This document shows positions 7,741 to 17,021 of a stretch of DNA of 48,653 nucleotides, piece by piece (position 1 is the first letter of the stretch; each line of letters opens with the position of its first letter). The stretch lies in NCBI GenBank assembly GCA_013377075.1, contig JACABD010000029.1:1-48653 (forward strand), read 5' to 3'. The notes beneath the pieces are model-generated. The model did no database searches. It was given only the letters and a program-made list of their open reading frames with translations, and was not told the DNA's origin. This DNA is from Geobacteraceae bacterium. GTDB lineage: Bacteria > Desulfobacterota > Desulfuromonadia > Geobacterales > DSM-12255. Position numbers and translations under genes: made by a program.

Positions 7741-8099
7741 TTTTGCTCCTTGCGCTCTTCTGGGGTAGTCGGTACTACCTTCATCCACCCTTGCGGGCAT
7801 TGCTTTACATACGGGTAGTACCCTTCAGGGTTTTTGCAGTAGTACCAGTAGTCAGGCTCTGGCTGCTGTTGCTCAGGTGCCGGCTGTGACTGGAAATAGT
7901 ATTCAGTTGCCGGTTGCTGAACGATCACAGGGGGGGGCGCATAATAGTACGGTGCCGGATAGCCCCACGCCGGTCCCCAGCCCGGTCCTATCCAGATGCT
8001 GGTGCGATAGCCTCCTCGATAGCCGTGGGCAAAAGCCGAAATCGGTACAAGCAGGATTATAAGCAGTGTAGCTGAAAGTCTCTTTATGGTTCTGTTCAT
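7737..8099 (-). CDS. Exported Pro/Tyr-rich protein with C-terminal YYC...CPxGW motif
   Basis: 120 aa. Signal peptide at residues 1-24 (ends AFA), then a low-complexity region rich in Gly, Tyr, Trp and Pro (GPGWGPAWGYPAPYYYAPPP), a Gln-rich linker and the C-terminal block YYCKNPEGYYPYVKQCPQGW, a motif seen at the ends of many small proteobacterial envelope proteins; its two Cys could form a disulfide. Function unknown. GGAGGGG precedes the ATG. It is the promoter-proximal gene of the operon with the glycine-zipper lipoprotein and shares the 190-base divergent region with baeS, so it may belong to the envelope-stress response (inference). Confidence 0.75.
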   Translation of the reverse strand: MNRTIKRLSATLLIILLVPISAFAHGYRGGYRTSIWIGPGWGPAWGYPAPYYYAPPPVIVQQPATEYYFQSQPAPEQQQPEPDYWYYCKNPEGYYPYVKQCPQGWMKVVPTTPEERKEQK

Positions 8100-8290
8100 A
8101 TGCCCCTCCGGTTTTGCGGTGAAAATTCTCTTGTTACTGTTATTGTAAGATATAATTCAAAAATGTGCATTAAATATGGAGCAAATAAGGATTTCACAGT
8201 GGGGCTGTTGTTACGTCTTTTCTTTTAATCTGAAGACCAATACGATGGAATGAAGCATTTTGATTCTACTTAGCAGATAGAGAGCTTGAA

Positions 8291-9727
8291 ATGATCAAAC
8301 TGAACGTCACCAGAAGGGTTTTTCTGGCGATTCTTGCTGCAAACGCAATCATCGTCCTTTGCATGTTTCTCATCACGCAGTGGAGCATGGATCGCGGCTT
8401 TCTCAGGTATGTCAACCAACTGGAGCAGACCCGGATGGAGCGTCTGGCAGCAAAGCTCGGGCGGACCTGCTTCCAATCCGGGGGGTGGGATTTTCTCCGG
8501 AAGACACCCGAGACCCTTTCCCAGCTGATCGGTGAAACCATTGCCGAGAGCCCCATGCCGCCACCACCGGGTTCTGGAGAGCGGAGGCGCGAGCGGGAAA
8601 GCAATACCGAGAACATGCCGGTCCGCCGTTTTCAGCGCTTTGAAAGGCGCATTGTTATCCTTGATAACGGGCGAAATCCGCTTTTGGGTTCCGGCAGCCA
8701 GGCTGAGGTGGAAACCTGGCAAACGATCGCTGTCAAAGGGGGAACTGTCGGCTATCTTGGCCTTCTGCCGAACAAGTTCATCTCCGACAGCCATCAGCTC
8801 CGCTTTGTCAAAGAGCAGAAGCTTATTTTCGGGCTTACTGCCATCCTCATGCTGATCGTCTCCGCTGCAATATCTTTCCCCCTGGCGCGCCGTCTGGTCA
8901 GGCCGGTGAAGAAGCTGGCCGCTGCAACCAGTCTCCTGTCTAACGGCAATTTCGATGTCCGCGTCCCTGTTGAGTCCGATGACGAGCTGGGGAGTCTCTC
9001 CCGCGATTTTAATGTGCTTGCCCTGACCCTTGGTAAAAATGAGAGTGCACGGCGACAGTTTGTGGCTGACATCTCCCACGAGCTGCGCACGCCGCTGACA
9101 ATCCTTAGCGGGGAAATCGAGGCGATTCAGGATGGTATTCAGGAGTTGTCTCAGGAGTCGATCAGCTCTCTCCAGGCAGAGGTAATCCGTCTCAGCCGCC
9201 TTGTGGAAGATCTTTACCAGCTGGCCCTCTCCGATGTGGGAGCATTGGCCTATCGCAAGGAGATGGTGGATTTGTCCGGGATTCTTGCAGATGCCGTCAA
9301 TCGGGCAAGGGGGAGGTTTACGGAGAAATCAATCACCCTGAAGGTAAGCATGCCGGAAAAGGGAATACCGCTGTTTGCGGATAGTGACCGCCTTGCACAG
9401 CTTTTTGATAATCTGCTTGATAACTCGCAGAAATATACCGACCCCGGCGGAACCCTGCTGATAGGGGCTTTAACGGCAGGTGGCGGTGTGACCATTGATT
9501 TTCAGGACAGCGCGCCAGGTGTAACTTTAGAAGAACGACGCAGGCTCTTTGACAGGCTCTTTCGTGTGGAAGGCTCCCGCAACAGGGCATTGGGGGGCGC
9601 CGGGCTCGGGCTGGCGATCTGCCGCAACATTGTGGAGGCTCACGAAGGGATTATCGAAGCGCTCGACTCGCCGATCGGCGGGGTCTGGATAAGGGTTTCA
9701 ATCCCCCTTGCCAAAGGTGACATATGA
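8291..9727 (+). CDS. baeS: Sensor histidine kinase, BaeS-like
   Basis: 478 aa. TM1 about 12-32, a periplasmic sensor region to about 177 containing a basic/Pro-rich stretch, TM2 about 178-198, HAMP to about 250, then the phosphoacceptor H-box DISHELRTPL (about 260), N-box DNLLDNSQKY and G-box GGAGLGLAICRNIVEAHEG. This is the BaeS layout. It autophosphorylates on His in response to envelope stress and passes phosphate to BaeR. The gene overlaps baeR by 4 bases. It stands beside an MdtABC-type efflux operon, the known BaeSR target in enterobacteria, which strengthens the assignment. Confidence 0.85.
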   Translation: MIKLNVTRRVFLAILAANAIIVLCMFLITQWSMDRGFLRYVNQLEQTRMERLAAKLGRTCFQSGGWDFLRKTPETLSQLIGETIAESPMPPPPGSGERRRERESNTENMPVRRFQRFERRIVILDNGRNPLLGSGSQAEVETWQTIAVKGGTVGYLGLLPNKFISDSHQLRFVKEQKLIFGLTAILMLIVSAAISFPLARRLVRPVKKLAAATSLLSNGNFDVRVPVESDDELGSLSRDFNVLALTLGKNESARRQFVADISHELRTPLTILSGEIEAIQDGIQELSQESISSLQAEVIRLSRLVEDLYQLALSDVGALAYRKEMVDLSGILADAVNRARGRFTEKSITLKVSMPEKGIPLFADSDRLAQLFDNLLDNSQKYTDPGGTLLIGALTAGGGVTIDFQDSAPGVTLEERRRLFDRLFRVEGSRNRALGGAGLGLAICRNIVEAHEGIIEALDSPIGGVWIRVSIPLAKGDI

Positions 9728-10401
9728 ACGAAACAGTGTTGATTGTCGAAGATGAGCCGAAGCTGGCCAAGCTGCTTGGCAGCTATCTCGGTCAGGCAGG
9801 TTACACCCCCCTCACCGTGGATAACGGTCTTGATGTGCTGCCGCTGGTCCGTGAAAAGATGCCGTCTTTAATCCTTCTTGATCTGATGCTGCCGGGCAAA
9901 AACGGCATTGACATCTGCAAAGAGATCCGCGCCTTTTCCGACGTGCCGATTATCATGGTTACGGCGCGGATTGAGGAGATCGACCGTTTGCTTGGGCTGG
10001 AGCTTGGCGCTGACGACTACATCTGCAAGCCGTTCAGCCCAAGGGAGGTTGTGGCGCGGGTAAAGACGGTGCTGCGCAGGACTCATGGCAGTAAACGGAC
10101 TCCTGTCGCTTCAATGTTGGTGCTGGATGAAGAGTGTTATCGGGCGACTTTGCGCGGAGTCGATCTTGACCTGACAATAGTGGAGTTCAAGCTGCTCAGT
10201 TTTCTCGTTGCCAACAGCGGCCGCATTTACAGCCGCAATCAGCTGATGGATCGTATCTACCCGGATCAGCGGGTGGTCAGCGACAGAACCATTGACAGTC
10301 ACATCAAGAATCTTCGCAAAAAAATGTCAGTCCTGCTGCCGGACAATGAACTGATTCATTCTGTCTATGGAGTAGGGTACAAATATGACAGCCAAAGTTA
10401 A
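9724..10401 (+). CDS. baeR: Response regulator, BaeR-like (OmpR family)
   Basis: 225 aa. Receiver domain 1-120 with acidic pair EDE (9-11), phosphoacceptor Asp in LILLDLMLPG, Thr in MVTAR, and Lys in CKPFSPREVVARVK; winged-helix DNA-binding domain 130-225 ending DRTIDSHIKNLRKK and VYGVGYKYD. The run IEEIDRLLGLELGADDYICKP is nearly identical to E. coli BaeR. It should activate the efflux operon that lies convergent to it; the stop is only 17 bases from the end of that operon, leaving no room for a separate terminator. Confidence 0.88.
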   Translation: MNETVLIVEDEPKLAKLLGSYLGQAGYTPLTVDNGLDVLPLVREKMPSLILLDLMLPGKNGIDICKEIRAFSDVPIIMVTARIEEIDRLLGLELGADDYICKPFSPREVVARVKTVLRRTHGSKRTPVASMLVLDEECYRATLRGVDLDLTIVEFKLLSFLVANSGRIYSRNQLMDRIYPDQRVVSDRTIDSHIKNLRKKMSVLLPDNELIHSVYGVGYKYDSQS

Positions 10402-10418
10402 ACCCTGCATAGTCATAG

Positions 10419-11846
10419 TTATTTCAGCATCTGCTGATCCCACCCTCCGCCAAGTGCCTTGAAGAGCAGAACGCTGGCAGTCAGTTTACGGCCGCTGATG
10501 CCAAGGGCAGTCCGTTCGTTTGCCAGAGCTGTGGTCTGGGCGACAAGGACATTGAGATAGGCTACTGTGCCTGCGGCGTACTGATTGATGGTGAGTGCCG
10601 CACTCTGCCTTGCCGCCTGAACTGCCTGATCCTGAAGAGTAGACTCCTCCCCGAGAATCCGCAATGCCGCCAGATTATCCTCAACCTCCTGGAAAGCGGT
10701 CAAGACAGTCTCCCGGTAGGCTGCCACGCTGGCATCGTAAGCTGCCACGGCCTGCTCTGACTGGGCTTTGCGCAAGCCTCCATCAAAGAGGTTTGCCGAT
10801 GCACCTGCGCCGAGGGACCAGACACGGCTTGGCCAGTTGAACAGGGTGGAGAGGGCGGACGATGAGAGTCCACCCATTGCAGAGAGCTGAATTGTTGGAT
10901 ACCTGGCCGCCTCAGCCACCCCGATCTGCGCATTTGCCGCGGCCATTTTCCGCTCGGCCATGGCGATGTCAGCTCTCCGTTCGAGCAGCTCTGACGGAAC
11001 CCCTGTCGGGACCTCCGGAACTGCTGCTATCATTTTTACCGGCGACAGAGAGAATGACGACGGCGATTTGCCAAGCAGTACGGCAATGGCATGTTCCAGT
11101 TGGGCACGCTGCACCCCTGAATCGACCAACTGGGCTTCGGTACTTTTCAGCAGGGTTTCAGCCTGCAGTACGTCGGTTTTGGCTGCTATCCCGGATGAGT
11201 AGCGGTTCCGGGTGATTTCCAGGGATTTGCGGTACATCTCGACAGTATCACTCAAGAGCTGTTTCTGGGCGTCAACTATCCTAAGTTGGAGATAGTCGTT
11301 TACCATCTCTGCCTGGGCACTGAGGGTCACCGCAGCAAGGTCGGCGCTACTTGCCTGGGCATTGGCCTCGCTTGATTCAACGGTGCGCCGGATTCTCCCC
11401 CAGAGATCCGGCTCCCAAGTTGCATCCAGCGGCAACTGAAAGGTGGAGGTGGTAGCCCCGCCGTTTTTGCTGCTGCCGAGGTTGGCTGAACTCTTTGTCC
11501 GGGAAGCGGACGGGGCTACGGCAACGGTCGGGAAGTAACCGGCTCTGGCTCCCTGAGTCATGGCCCGGGCCTGTCGATACTGGGCTTCGACCTGTGCTAC
11601 GTTCTGGTTTGATACGGCTACCTGCTCCGCCAGGGAGTCGAGCAGAGGGTCATGGTAGATTTTCCACCACCCTTTTTGAATCCGTGCATCCTGCGGTTGA
11701 GCAACCTTCCACCCCTCCAGCTCCTTGTATGCAGCAGGGGTTTTCTCAAGCGGAGTCGGTCGTACATAATCGGGGCCGACTGTGCAGGCTGATAGCAGCA
11801 GGCAGGAGAGCAGGGTTGCTGCGGCCGATAAGCCGGTATTTTTCAT
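10419..11846 (-). CDS. Outer-membrane efflux lipoprotein, NodT/OprM type
   Basis: 475 aa. Lipoprotein signal with lipobox LSAC (Cys about 21) followed by TVGPDYVRP, the classic start of NodT/OprM proteins. Two TolC-type repeats follow (AQVEAQYRQARA ... and ... ERKMAAANAQIGVAEAARYP). It forms the outer-membrane channel for the RND pumps encoded upstream. It lies 28 bases after the mdtC-like gene and is last in the efflux operon. Enterobacterial mdt operons rely on TolC encoded elsewhere, so a dedicated channel is a local difference. Confidence 0.92.
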   Translation of the reverse strand: MKNTGLSAAATLLSCLLLSACTVGPDYVRPTPLEKTPAAYKELEGWKVAQPQDARIQKGWWKIYHDPLLDSLAEQVAVSNQNVAQVEAQYRQARAMTQGARAGYFPTVAVAPSASRTKSSANLGSSKNGGATTSTFQLPLDATWEPDLWGRIRRTVESSEANAQASSADLAAVTLSAQAEMVNDYLQLRIVDAQKQLLSDTVEMYRKSLEITRNRYSSGIAAKTDVLQAETLLKSTEAQLVDSGVQRAQLEHAIAVLLGKSPSSFSLSPVKMIAAVPEVPTGVPSELLERRADIAMAERKMAAANAQIGVAEAARYPTIQLSAMGGLSSSALSTLFNWPSRVWSLGAGASANLFDGGLRKAQSEQAVAAYDASVAAYRETVLTAFQEVEDNLAALRILGEESTLQDQAVQAARQSAALTINQYAAGTVAYLNVLVAQTTALANERTALGISGRKLTASVLLFKALGGGWDQQMLK

Positions 11847-11874
11847 AAATCCTCCGATGCTAATAAAACGGCTG

Positions 11875-14800
11875 TCATTGTTTTCGCGTTTCTTTCATCC
11901 AGACCCTGAAGCGATCAAGATAAAGATAGACTACCGGGGTTGTGTACAGGGTCAGCATCTGGCTGAAGATCAGGCCACCCATAATCGAAATTCCCAGGGG
12001 ACGCCTCAGCTCCGAACCCACTCCTGAGCCGAATGCCAGGGGGAGCGCGCCGAAAAGTGCCGCCATGGTGGTCATCATGATCGGCCGAAATCTGAGGAGA
12101 CATGCCTCGAAGATGGCGTCCCTGGCCGACCTGTCATCACTGCGCTGTACTGAAATGGCAAAGTCGACCATCATGATGCCGTTCTTCTTGACTATGCCGA
12201 TGAGCAGAATAACGCCGATGATGGCAATGAGATTCAGATCCGAGCCGAAAATCATCAACGCTGCAACCGCGCCAACACCGGCTGAAGGGAGGGTGGAGAG
12301 TATTGTCAGTGGATGAATGTAGCTCTCGTAAAGGATGCCGAGCACGATATAGACTGCCACAAGGGCAAAAAGGATCAGAAGCGGCTGTGATTTGAGGGAG
12401 TCCTGAAATGCCTGGGCCGTGCCGGCAAATTTCCCTCTGATGCTTGACGGCATGCCGAGTTCCCGTGCCGCCGCATCTACAGCCTCAACAGCAGCGCCGA
12501 GAGAGACCCCGGCAGTCAGATTAAAGGATGTGGTGACAGCCGGAAACTGGCTCTGGTGGTTGACTGCCAAGGAGCTGGGGGCTGTCTTGAACGATGTAAA
12601 AGCTGACAGCGGCACCAGTTGCCCCCCAGAGGAGAGCACATGGATGTCCCGCAGGGTGTCTGGCTGCTGCCAGAACTGGGGTGCCGCCTCCATGACCACA
12701 TGATACTGGTTCAACGGGGTGTAGATGACAGAGACCTGGCGCTGGCCAAAAGCGTCATAAAGCGCCTCATCAATCTGCTGCGGCGAGATGCCGAGCCTTG
12801 AAGCGGTCGGCCGGTCAATCACCAGATCAGCCTCCAGCCCCTTGTTTTGCTGGTCGCTACTGACATCGGCCAGCATCGGCATGCTCCGCATTTTCATCAG
12901 CATCTTCTGTCCCCAGCTGTTCAGCTCGGTGACATTTTCCCCCTGGAGTGTGTACTGGTAGAGGGCGTTACTCATCCGTCCGCCGACCCGCAGATCCTGC
13001 ACCGGCTGGAGGAATGTCGGCGCGCCCGGAATGCCGGAGAGTTTCTTGCGCAGCCTTGATATAACCTGATTGGCAGTTGCCTTCCTTTTTGCAAAGGGCT
13101 TCAGGGAGATGAACATCCGGCTGGTGTTGACTGTCGAGCCTCCGCCGCCACCGGTAAAGCCGATCACGTATTCCACATCCGGATCCTGCTTGATGATCGT
13201 TACCACCTGGGTCAGCTTGTCGCGCATTGCCTGGAAGGATATATCCTGGGCCGCCTGAATGCTCCCGGAAATCCTGCCGGTATCCTGTTCGGGGAAAAAT
13301 CCTTTCGGGATAATGACAAAGAGGGAGATACTTGCCACCACTGTTGCCAGCGTCAATCCCAGCATGATACGGCGGTGGTCCAGAGCCCAGATCAGAGAGG
13401 TTTTATAGTGGCTGTGCATCCAGTTGAACAGCCGTTCACTCGACCGGTACAGTCTGCCATGGGGCTTGCCGTCATCATCCTTCAGAACGGTGGCGCACAT
13501 CATCGGGGTCAGGGTGAGGGAGATAACCAGTGAAACGAGGATTGACGCTGACAGTGTTACGGCAAATTCGCGAAAGAGACGGCCGACCATGCCACCCATG
13601 AGGAGAATCGGGATGAATACTGCCACCAGGGAAACACTCATGGAGAGGACGGTGAAGGCGATCTCACGGCTTCCGGAAAAGGCTGCCTGCAGGGGTGATT
13701 CCCCCATCTCCCGGTAGCGGGTGACGTTTTCCAGCACGACAATGGCGTCATCAACGACAAAACCGGTGGCAATGGTCAGTGCCATGAGGGAAAGGTTGTC
13801 AAGGGAGTAGCCGAGGAGATACATGACGGCAAAAGTTCCGATTATGGATGCGGCGACAGCAACTGCCGGGATTAGTGTTGCCCTGACATTGCGCAGGAAC
13901 CAGAAGACAACCAGAATCACCAGAATGCCGGAGAGGATCAGCGAAATCTCGACATCGTGGAGAGAGCCGCGAATGGGGGGTGTACGGTCGAGGACGACGG
14001 CGAGCTTCACCCCGCCCGGCATTGAAGCCTCAAGCTGTGGCAGGGTGGCGCGAATGGAATCAACCGTTTCGATGATATTGGCGCCCGGCTGGCGGGAGAT
14101 GATCACCATGACGGCCGGCATGCCATTGACCAGACCGCTGACCCGCAGATCCTCCACCGAATCCTCAACTGTGGCTATATCGTTGAGTTTCAGAGCTGAC
14201 CCTGACTTGTAGCTGATGACCAGGTCACGGTAATCGGCAGCTTTTTTCAGCTGGTCATTGGCGTGGATCTCCCAGGTGGTGGTGTCATTGGCAAGGATCC
14301 CCTTCGGCCTGTTGACATTGGTCGCTGCCAGTACTCCCCGGACCTTGGCAAGGCTGATGCCGTACTTGTTGAGAGCCAGCGGATTCAGCTCGGCCCTGAC
14401 TGCCGGAAGAGCGCCGCCGCCGACAAAGACCTGACCGACCCCTTTGACCTGGGAGAGCTTCTGGGCAAGGATCGACGAGGCGGCATCGTACATCTGCGGT
14501 TTGCTCACATTGTTCGAGGTGAGCGCCAAAATCATGATCGGCGCATCGGAGGGGTTCACCTTGCGGTAAGAGGGGTTACTGGGGAGATTGGCCGGCAGGT
14601 AGCTGCGCGCCGCATTTATGGCTGCCTGGACATCGCGGGCTGCGCCGTTGATGTCGCGGTTCAGGTCAAACTGCAAGGTTATGCTGGTATTGCCACGGTT
14701 ACTGACCGAAGTCATCTCCGCCACACCGGCAATCCGCCCGAACTGCCGCTCCAAAGGCGCAGCCACAGATGTTGACATGGTCTGCGGATCAGCGCCCGGC

Positions 14801-14952
14801 AGGGATGCCGAAACCGAAATAGTCGGGAAATCAACCTGCGGCAGCGGCGAAACCGGCAATAGGCGAAAGGCGACAATGCCTGACATCACCATCCCAATGG
14901 TAAGGAGTATGGTCGCGACCGGTCTGCGTATGAAGATTGCGGAGATATTCAT
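11875..14952 (-). CDS. mdtC: RND multidrug efflux permease, MdtC-like
   Basis: 1025 aa, full length for the HAE1 RND family: 12 membrane helices and two large periplasmic loops. The N-terminus (FIRRPVATILLTIGM) and LPVSPLPQVDFPTISVSA are typical of MdtB/MdtC. The proton-relay Asp pair is in TM4 ([13 protein letters not shown], about 400). With the MdtB-like protein it should form a heteromeric inner-membrane pump. Naming as C rather than B rests on gene order. The start overlaps the stop of a DUF559 gene (ATGA), so a foreign-looking gene is now coupled directly upstream. Confidence 0.88.
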   Translation of the reverse strand: MNISAIFIRRPVATILLTIGMVMSGIVAFRLLPVSPLPQVDFPTISVSASLPGADPQTMSTSVAAPLERQFGRIAGVAEMTSVSNRGNTSITLQFDLNRDINGAARDVQAAINAARSYLPANLPSNPSYRKVNPSDAPIMILALTSNNVSKPQMYDAASSILAQKLSQVKGVGQVFVGGGALPAVRAELNPLALNKYGISLAKVRGVLAATNVNRPKGILANDTTTWEIHANDQLKKAADYRDLVISYKSGSALKLNDIATVEDSVEDLRVSGLVNGMPAVMVIISRQPGANIIETVDSIRATLPQLEASMPGGVKLAVVLDRTPPIRGSLHDVEISLILSGILVILVVFWFLRNVRATLIPAVAVAASIIGTFAVMYLLGYSLDNLSLMALTIATGFVVDDAIVVLENVTRYREMGESPLQAAFSGSREIAFTVLSMSVSLVAVFIPILLMGGMVGRLFREFAVTLSASILVSLVISLTLTPMMCATVLKDDDGKPHGRLYRSSERLFNWMHSHYKTSLIWALDHRRIMLGLTLATVVASISLFVIIPKGFFPEQDTGRISGSIQAAQDISFQAMRDKLTQVVTIIKQDPDVEYVIGFTGGGGGSTVNTSRMFISLKPFAKRKATANQVISRLRKKLSGIPGAPTFLQPVQDLRVGGRMSNALYQYTLQGENVTELNSWGQKMLMKMRSMPMLADVSSDQQNKGLEADLVIDRPTASRLGISPQQIDEALYDAFGQRQVSVIYTPLNQYHVVMEAAPQFWQQPDTLRDIHVLSSGGQLVPLSAFTSFKTAPSSLAVNHQSQFPAVTTSFNLTAGVSLGAAVEAVDAAARELGMPSSIRGKFAGTAQAFQDSLKSQPLLILFALVAVYIVLGILYESYIHPLTILSTLPSAGVGAVAALMIFGSDLNLIAIIGVILLIGIVKKNGIMMVDFAISVQRSDDRSARDAIFEACLLRFRPIMMTTMAALFGALPLAFGSGVGSELRRPLGISIMGGLIFSQMLTLYTTPVVYLYLDRFRVWMKETRKQ

Positions 14953-15401
14953 GGGCTTATGATTTCTTTCTTACCTTCAAGGGAGGTCGCAAACTTAACT
15001 TCTCCCTCCCCTTCAAGGGGAGGGTCGGGGTGGGGATGGGGTTGATGTCCTTGCACCACCAACCAAATCTTTTCCTTCACAGCATCGATCTCCATCAGCA
15101 CCTCATTGTTCCAGAACCGTAAAACTTGAAAACCTGCCTTCTGTAACTGCTCTGTACGGATTTCATCATAACCCGCCTGCTCAGCATGCTGACCGCCATC
15201 CACTTCAATGACCAACATGTTTTCGAGGCAGACAAAATCAAGGATGTAATCGCCAAACGGATGCTGGCGGCGAAACTTGAGGCCGTCTATCTGGCGACCG
15301 CGCAGAATACGCCATAGGGTATTTTCAGCATCGGTCATTCCCTGGCGAAGCGCCTGTGGCAGGTTGTTTGTGCGTATTTTTTTGTTTGTTTGGCCGATCA
15401 A
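14949..15401 (-). CDS. DUF559 (Vsr-like PD-(D/E)xK) endonuclease-like protein
   Basis: 150 aa. Core motifs: MTDAENTLWRILRGRQ, GLKFRRQHPFGDYILDFVC and LVIEVDGGQH, matching the DUF559 fold related to very-short-patch-repair nucleases; the catalytic acidic residues are present. Activity is inferred. The start at 15401 is TTG with GGAGA about 12 bases away, so it is uncertain. The C-terminus (PHPDPPLEGEGE, then SLEGKK) is encoded by the palindromic repeat at 15003-15040 and a degenerate copy near 14975, so the repeat has been absorbed into the reading frame. The stop overlaps the mdtC start. It interrupts the mdtB-mdtC junction. Confidence 0.8.
   Translation of the reverse strand: MIGQTNKKIRTNNLPQALRQGMTDAENTLWRILRGRQIDGLKFRRQHPFGDYILDFVCLENMLVIEVDGGQHAEQAGYDEIRTEQLQKAGFQVLRFWNNEVLMEIDAVKEKIWLVVQGHQPHPHPDPPLEGEGEVKFATSLEGKKEIISP
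15003..15040 (+). repeat. Palindromic repeat R1 (CCCCTTCAAGGGG core), inside DUF559 3' end
   Basis: Core CCCTCCCCTTCAAGGGGAGG followed by a G-rich tail (GTCGGGGTGGGGATGGGG). Same orientation as R2; opposite to R3, R4 and R5. A degenerate core (ACCTTCAAGGGAGGTCGC) lies near 14973-14990. Confidence 0.85.
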
Positions 15402-15445
15402 GGTCTTTTCTGTCTCCGTACAGTCCTTATTTTTGCAGCCGTAAC

Positions 15446-15486
15446 TCCTCCCCCTTCAAGGGGGAGGTCGGGAGGGGGATGGGGGT
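15446..15486 (+). repeat. Palindromic repeat R2
   Basis: CCTCCCCCTTCAAGGGGGAGG core followed by TCGGGAGGGGGATGGGGG, same orientation as R1. R1 and R2 flank the DUF559 gene as direct repeats. Confidence 0.85.
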
Positions 15487-15508
15487 GATCTAGGGGGTGA
15501 ATCTCTTA

Positions 15509-15549
15509 ACCCCATCCCCACCCTGGCCCTCCCCTTGAAGGGGAGGGGA
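15509..15549 (-). repeat. Palindromic repeat R3
   Basis: Inverted relative to R1/R2: CCCCATCCCCACCCTGGCC then CTCCCCTTGAAGGGGAGG. R2 and R3 face each other across about 22 bases in the gap between the two nuclease-like genes. Confidence 0.85.
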
Positions 15550-15632
15550 AAAATGGCTGAGTGCACAGCTGGTTCATCGCTACTTAGTTTGGTTGGACAT
15601 TCAGGGCCTTATGGTCTGTTGCTATCCCCTAT

Positions 15633-16820
15633 TTATTTTTGGCTGTCATAACCCTCAAACTTCGGTTGCAGCCGGCATTGAAGGAAAGCCTCAAAGAGCG
15701 AAAGAGCTCTTATTCCGCATTTTTCATCTAAATGATAATTTATGCGGTCAACATTGTTTTTAATCCAAGTACCAACGGTTTCTTCAGTTATGTCGATATT
15801 CAAATTTTCACGAGTCTTAAGAAGTGATTTTGACAAATTACTGTTGGAACTTTTCGAATTGTAGTGCTGGCTTGTATAGCGAGCATGGCTCTTAGTGCCG
15901 ACTTTGCCTACTTTCAAGCATTGCCCGTTCCAGGAAAAGACATATACTGCCATGGTTCCCAGTGGTATTGATGATGGTGGCAAATGAGGGGCTGGCAACA
16001 CTTCGTAATTCAGAGCATTTGTTGGTAACTTTACACCCGAGAGTTCTGCAACCTTGCAAAAGTCTCTAATCAAATTTATCGCTGATTCAGTCAACGAAGA
16101 TTTTGACTCCAAATTTGATTCCAATTGCTGGCTCTTTTCATAACAAATTCCCACCTGCATAACGGTAAACTTTGCGACAATTGGTTCAATGTCTCGCTGA
16201 AAGTACCATTCTTCGGCTTTACTGCCATCCCTACATAACCCTAATCCAAATTCCCAGTACGAGAGGTAAGACTCCCCTCTATCTGCTGCATACATATTTC
16301 CAGTGCCAACCGAACAGTCCAAGGCATATTCCCAATTATTCGGACGCATGCAAACCGTTCCATCCGGTGCAGGATTCAATGCAAGAGAAGTAAGATGACT
16401 TGCAGCCTTGCTGTCCAATGACCGATATGCAGAAACCAACAATCTTCCATTACCGGCATTTTGTATCGCAGCTATGAGGTGCCCGGCCCTTTGGATGGTT
16501 ACAATTTCCCGCGTTAGATCGACATGACCAAATAGCAGGCTCCAGTTATCTCCTTCAACAACGAGATTGTCAGGATCCTTCTCTTGTGGGGCAATCAGTT
16601 CTGATAAACGGAGTATTGCAGGTTCGCATTCCAACCATTCTTTTGGATGTTTTGATGAATAATCTTGTAGCCAGTAAAGCATGTCCTCGAATTCTACATC
16701 TCCCGTAGAAATTATCATTTCAAATGACTTAGCGGGAACTGGATACTCAATATCAGGCAGTTCGAATTTTGCGAGCATCTCGGACTTCCAGCGGATTTTG
16801 CAGTAATTTATTTCAGTCAC
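15633..16820 (-). CDS. Unknown protein with GIY-YIG-like C-terminal segment
   Basis: About 395 aa. The start is taken at GTG 16820 because GAGGTG lies 7 bases upstream; the open frame extends five codons further to a GTG at 16835. Residues 1-280 match no family I recognise. The last 105 residues look like a GIY-YIG nuclease: MAVYVFSWNG, CLKVGKVG, HARYTSQHY, and LSLFEAFLQCRLQPKFEG, which supply the Y, G, R and E positions of that fold. No signal peptide or membrane segment. Codon use is more AT-rich than the mdt genes. It is flanked by repeats R3 and R4 in direct orientation. Nuclease activity is inference. Confidence 0.6.
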   Translation of the reverse strand: MTEINYCKIRWKSEMLAKFELPDIEYPVPAKSFEMIISTGDVEFEDMLYWLQDYSSKHPKEWLECEPAILRLSELIAPQEKDPDNLVVEGDNWSLLFGHVDLTREIVTIQRAGHLIAAIQNAGNGRLLVSAYRSLDSKAASHLTSLALNPAPDGTVCMRPNNWEYALDCSVGTGNMYAADRGESYLSYWEFGLGLCRDGSKAEEWYFQRDIEPIVAKFTVMQVGICYEKSQQLESNLESKSSLTESAINLIRDFCKVAELSGVKLPTNALNYEVLPAPHLPPSSIPLGTMAVYVFSWNGQCLKVGKVGTKSHARYTSQHYNSKSSNSNLSKSLLKTRENLNIDITEETVGTWIKNNVDRINYHLDEKCGIRALSLFEAFLQCRLQPKFEGYDSQK

Positions 16821-16936
16821 CAATCGACACCTCACAAAAACTTCTTCTTTTATTCAACCAGTTATTATCCAGCTCACGCATACCAGCCCCAGTGACCTTC
16901 CCAAGCATTAATTCCCACCGAGCAAAAACCAGTCTA

Positions 16937-16976
16937 CCCCATCCCCATCCTAACCTTCCCCTTGAAGGGGAAGGAA
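16937..16976 (-). repeat. Palindromic repeat R4
   Basis: CCCCATCCCCATCCTAACC then TTCCCCTTGAAGGGGAA, same orientation as R3. R3 and R4 flank the 15633-16820 gene. Confidence 0.85.
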
Positions 16977-16999
16977 CTAAAAGCTCAAAGTTAGCGCAT

Positions 17000-17021
17000 A
17001 TCCCCTTGAAGGGGAGGGAAC
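17000..17021 (-). repeat. Truncated palindromic repeat R5
   Basis: TATCCCCTTGAAGGGGAGGG, only the core without the CCCCATCCCC tail. It lies 8 bases after the stop of the mdtB-like gene. Confidence 0.75.

Noticed and set aside
10402-10418. Searched for a bidirectional terminator between convergent baeR and the outer-membrane lipoprotein gene.
   Set aside because: Only 17 bases separate the stops and no stem is visible.
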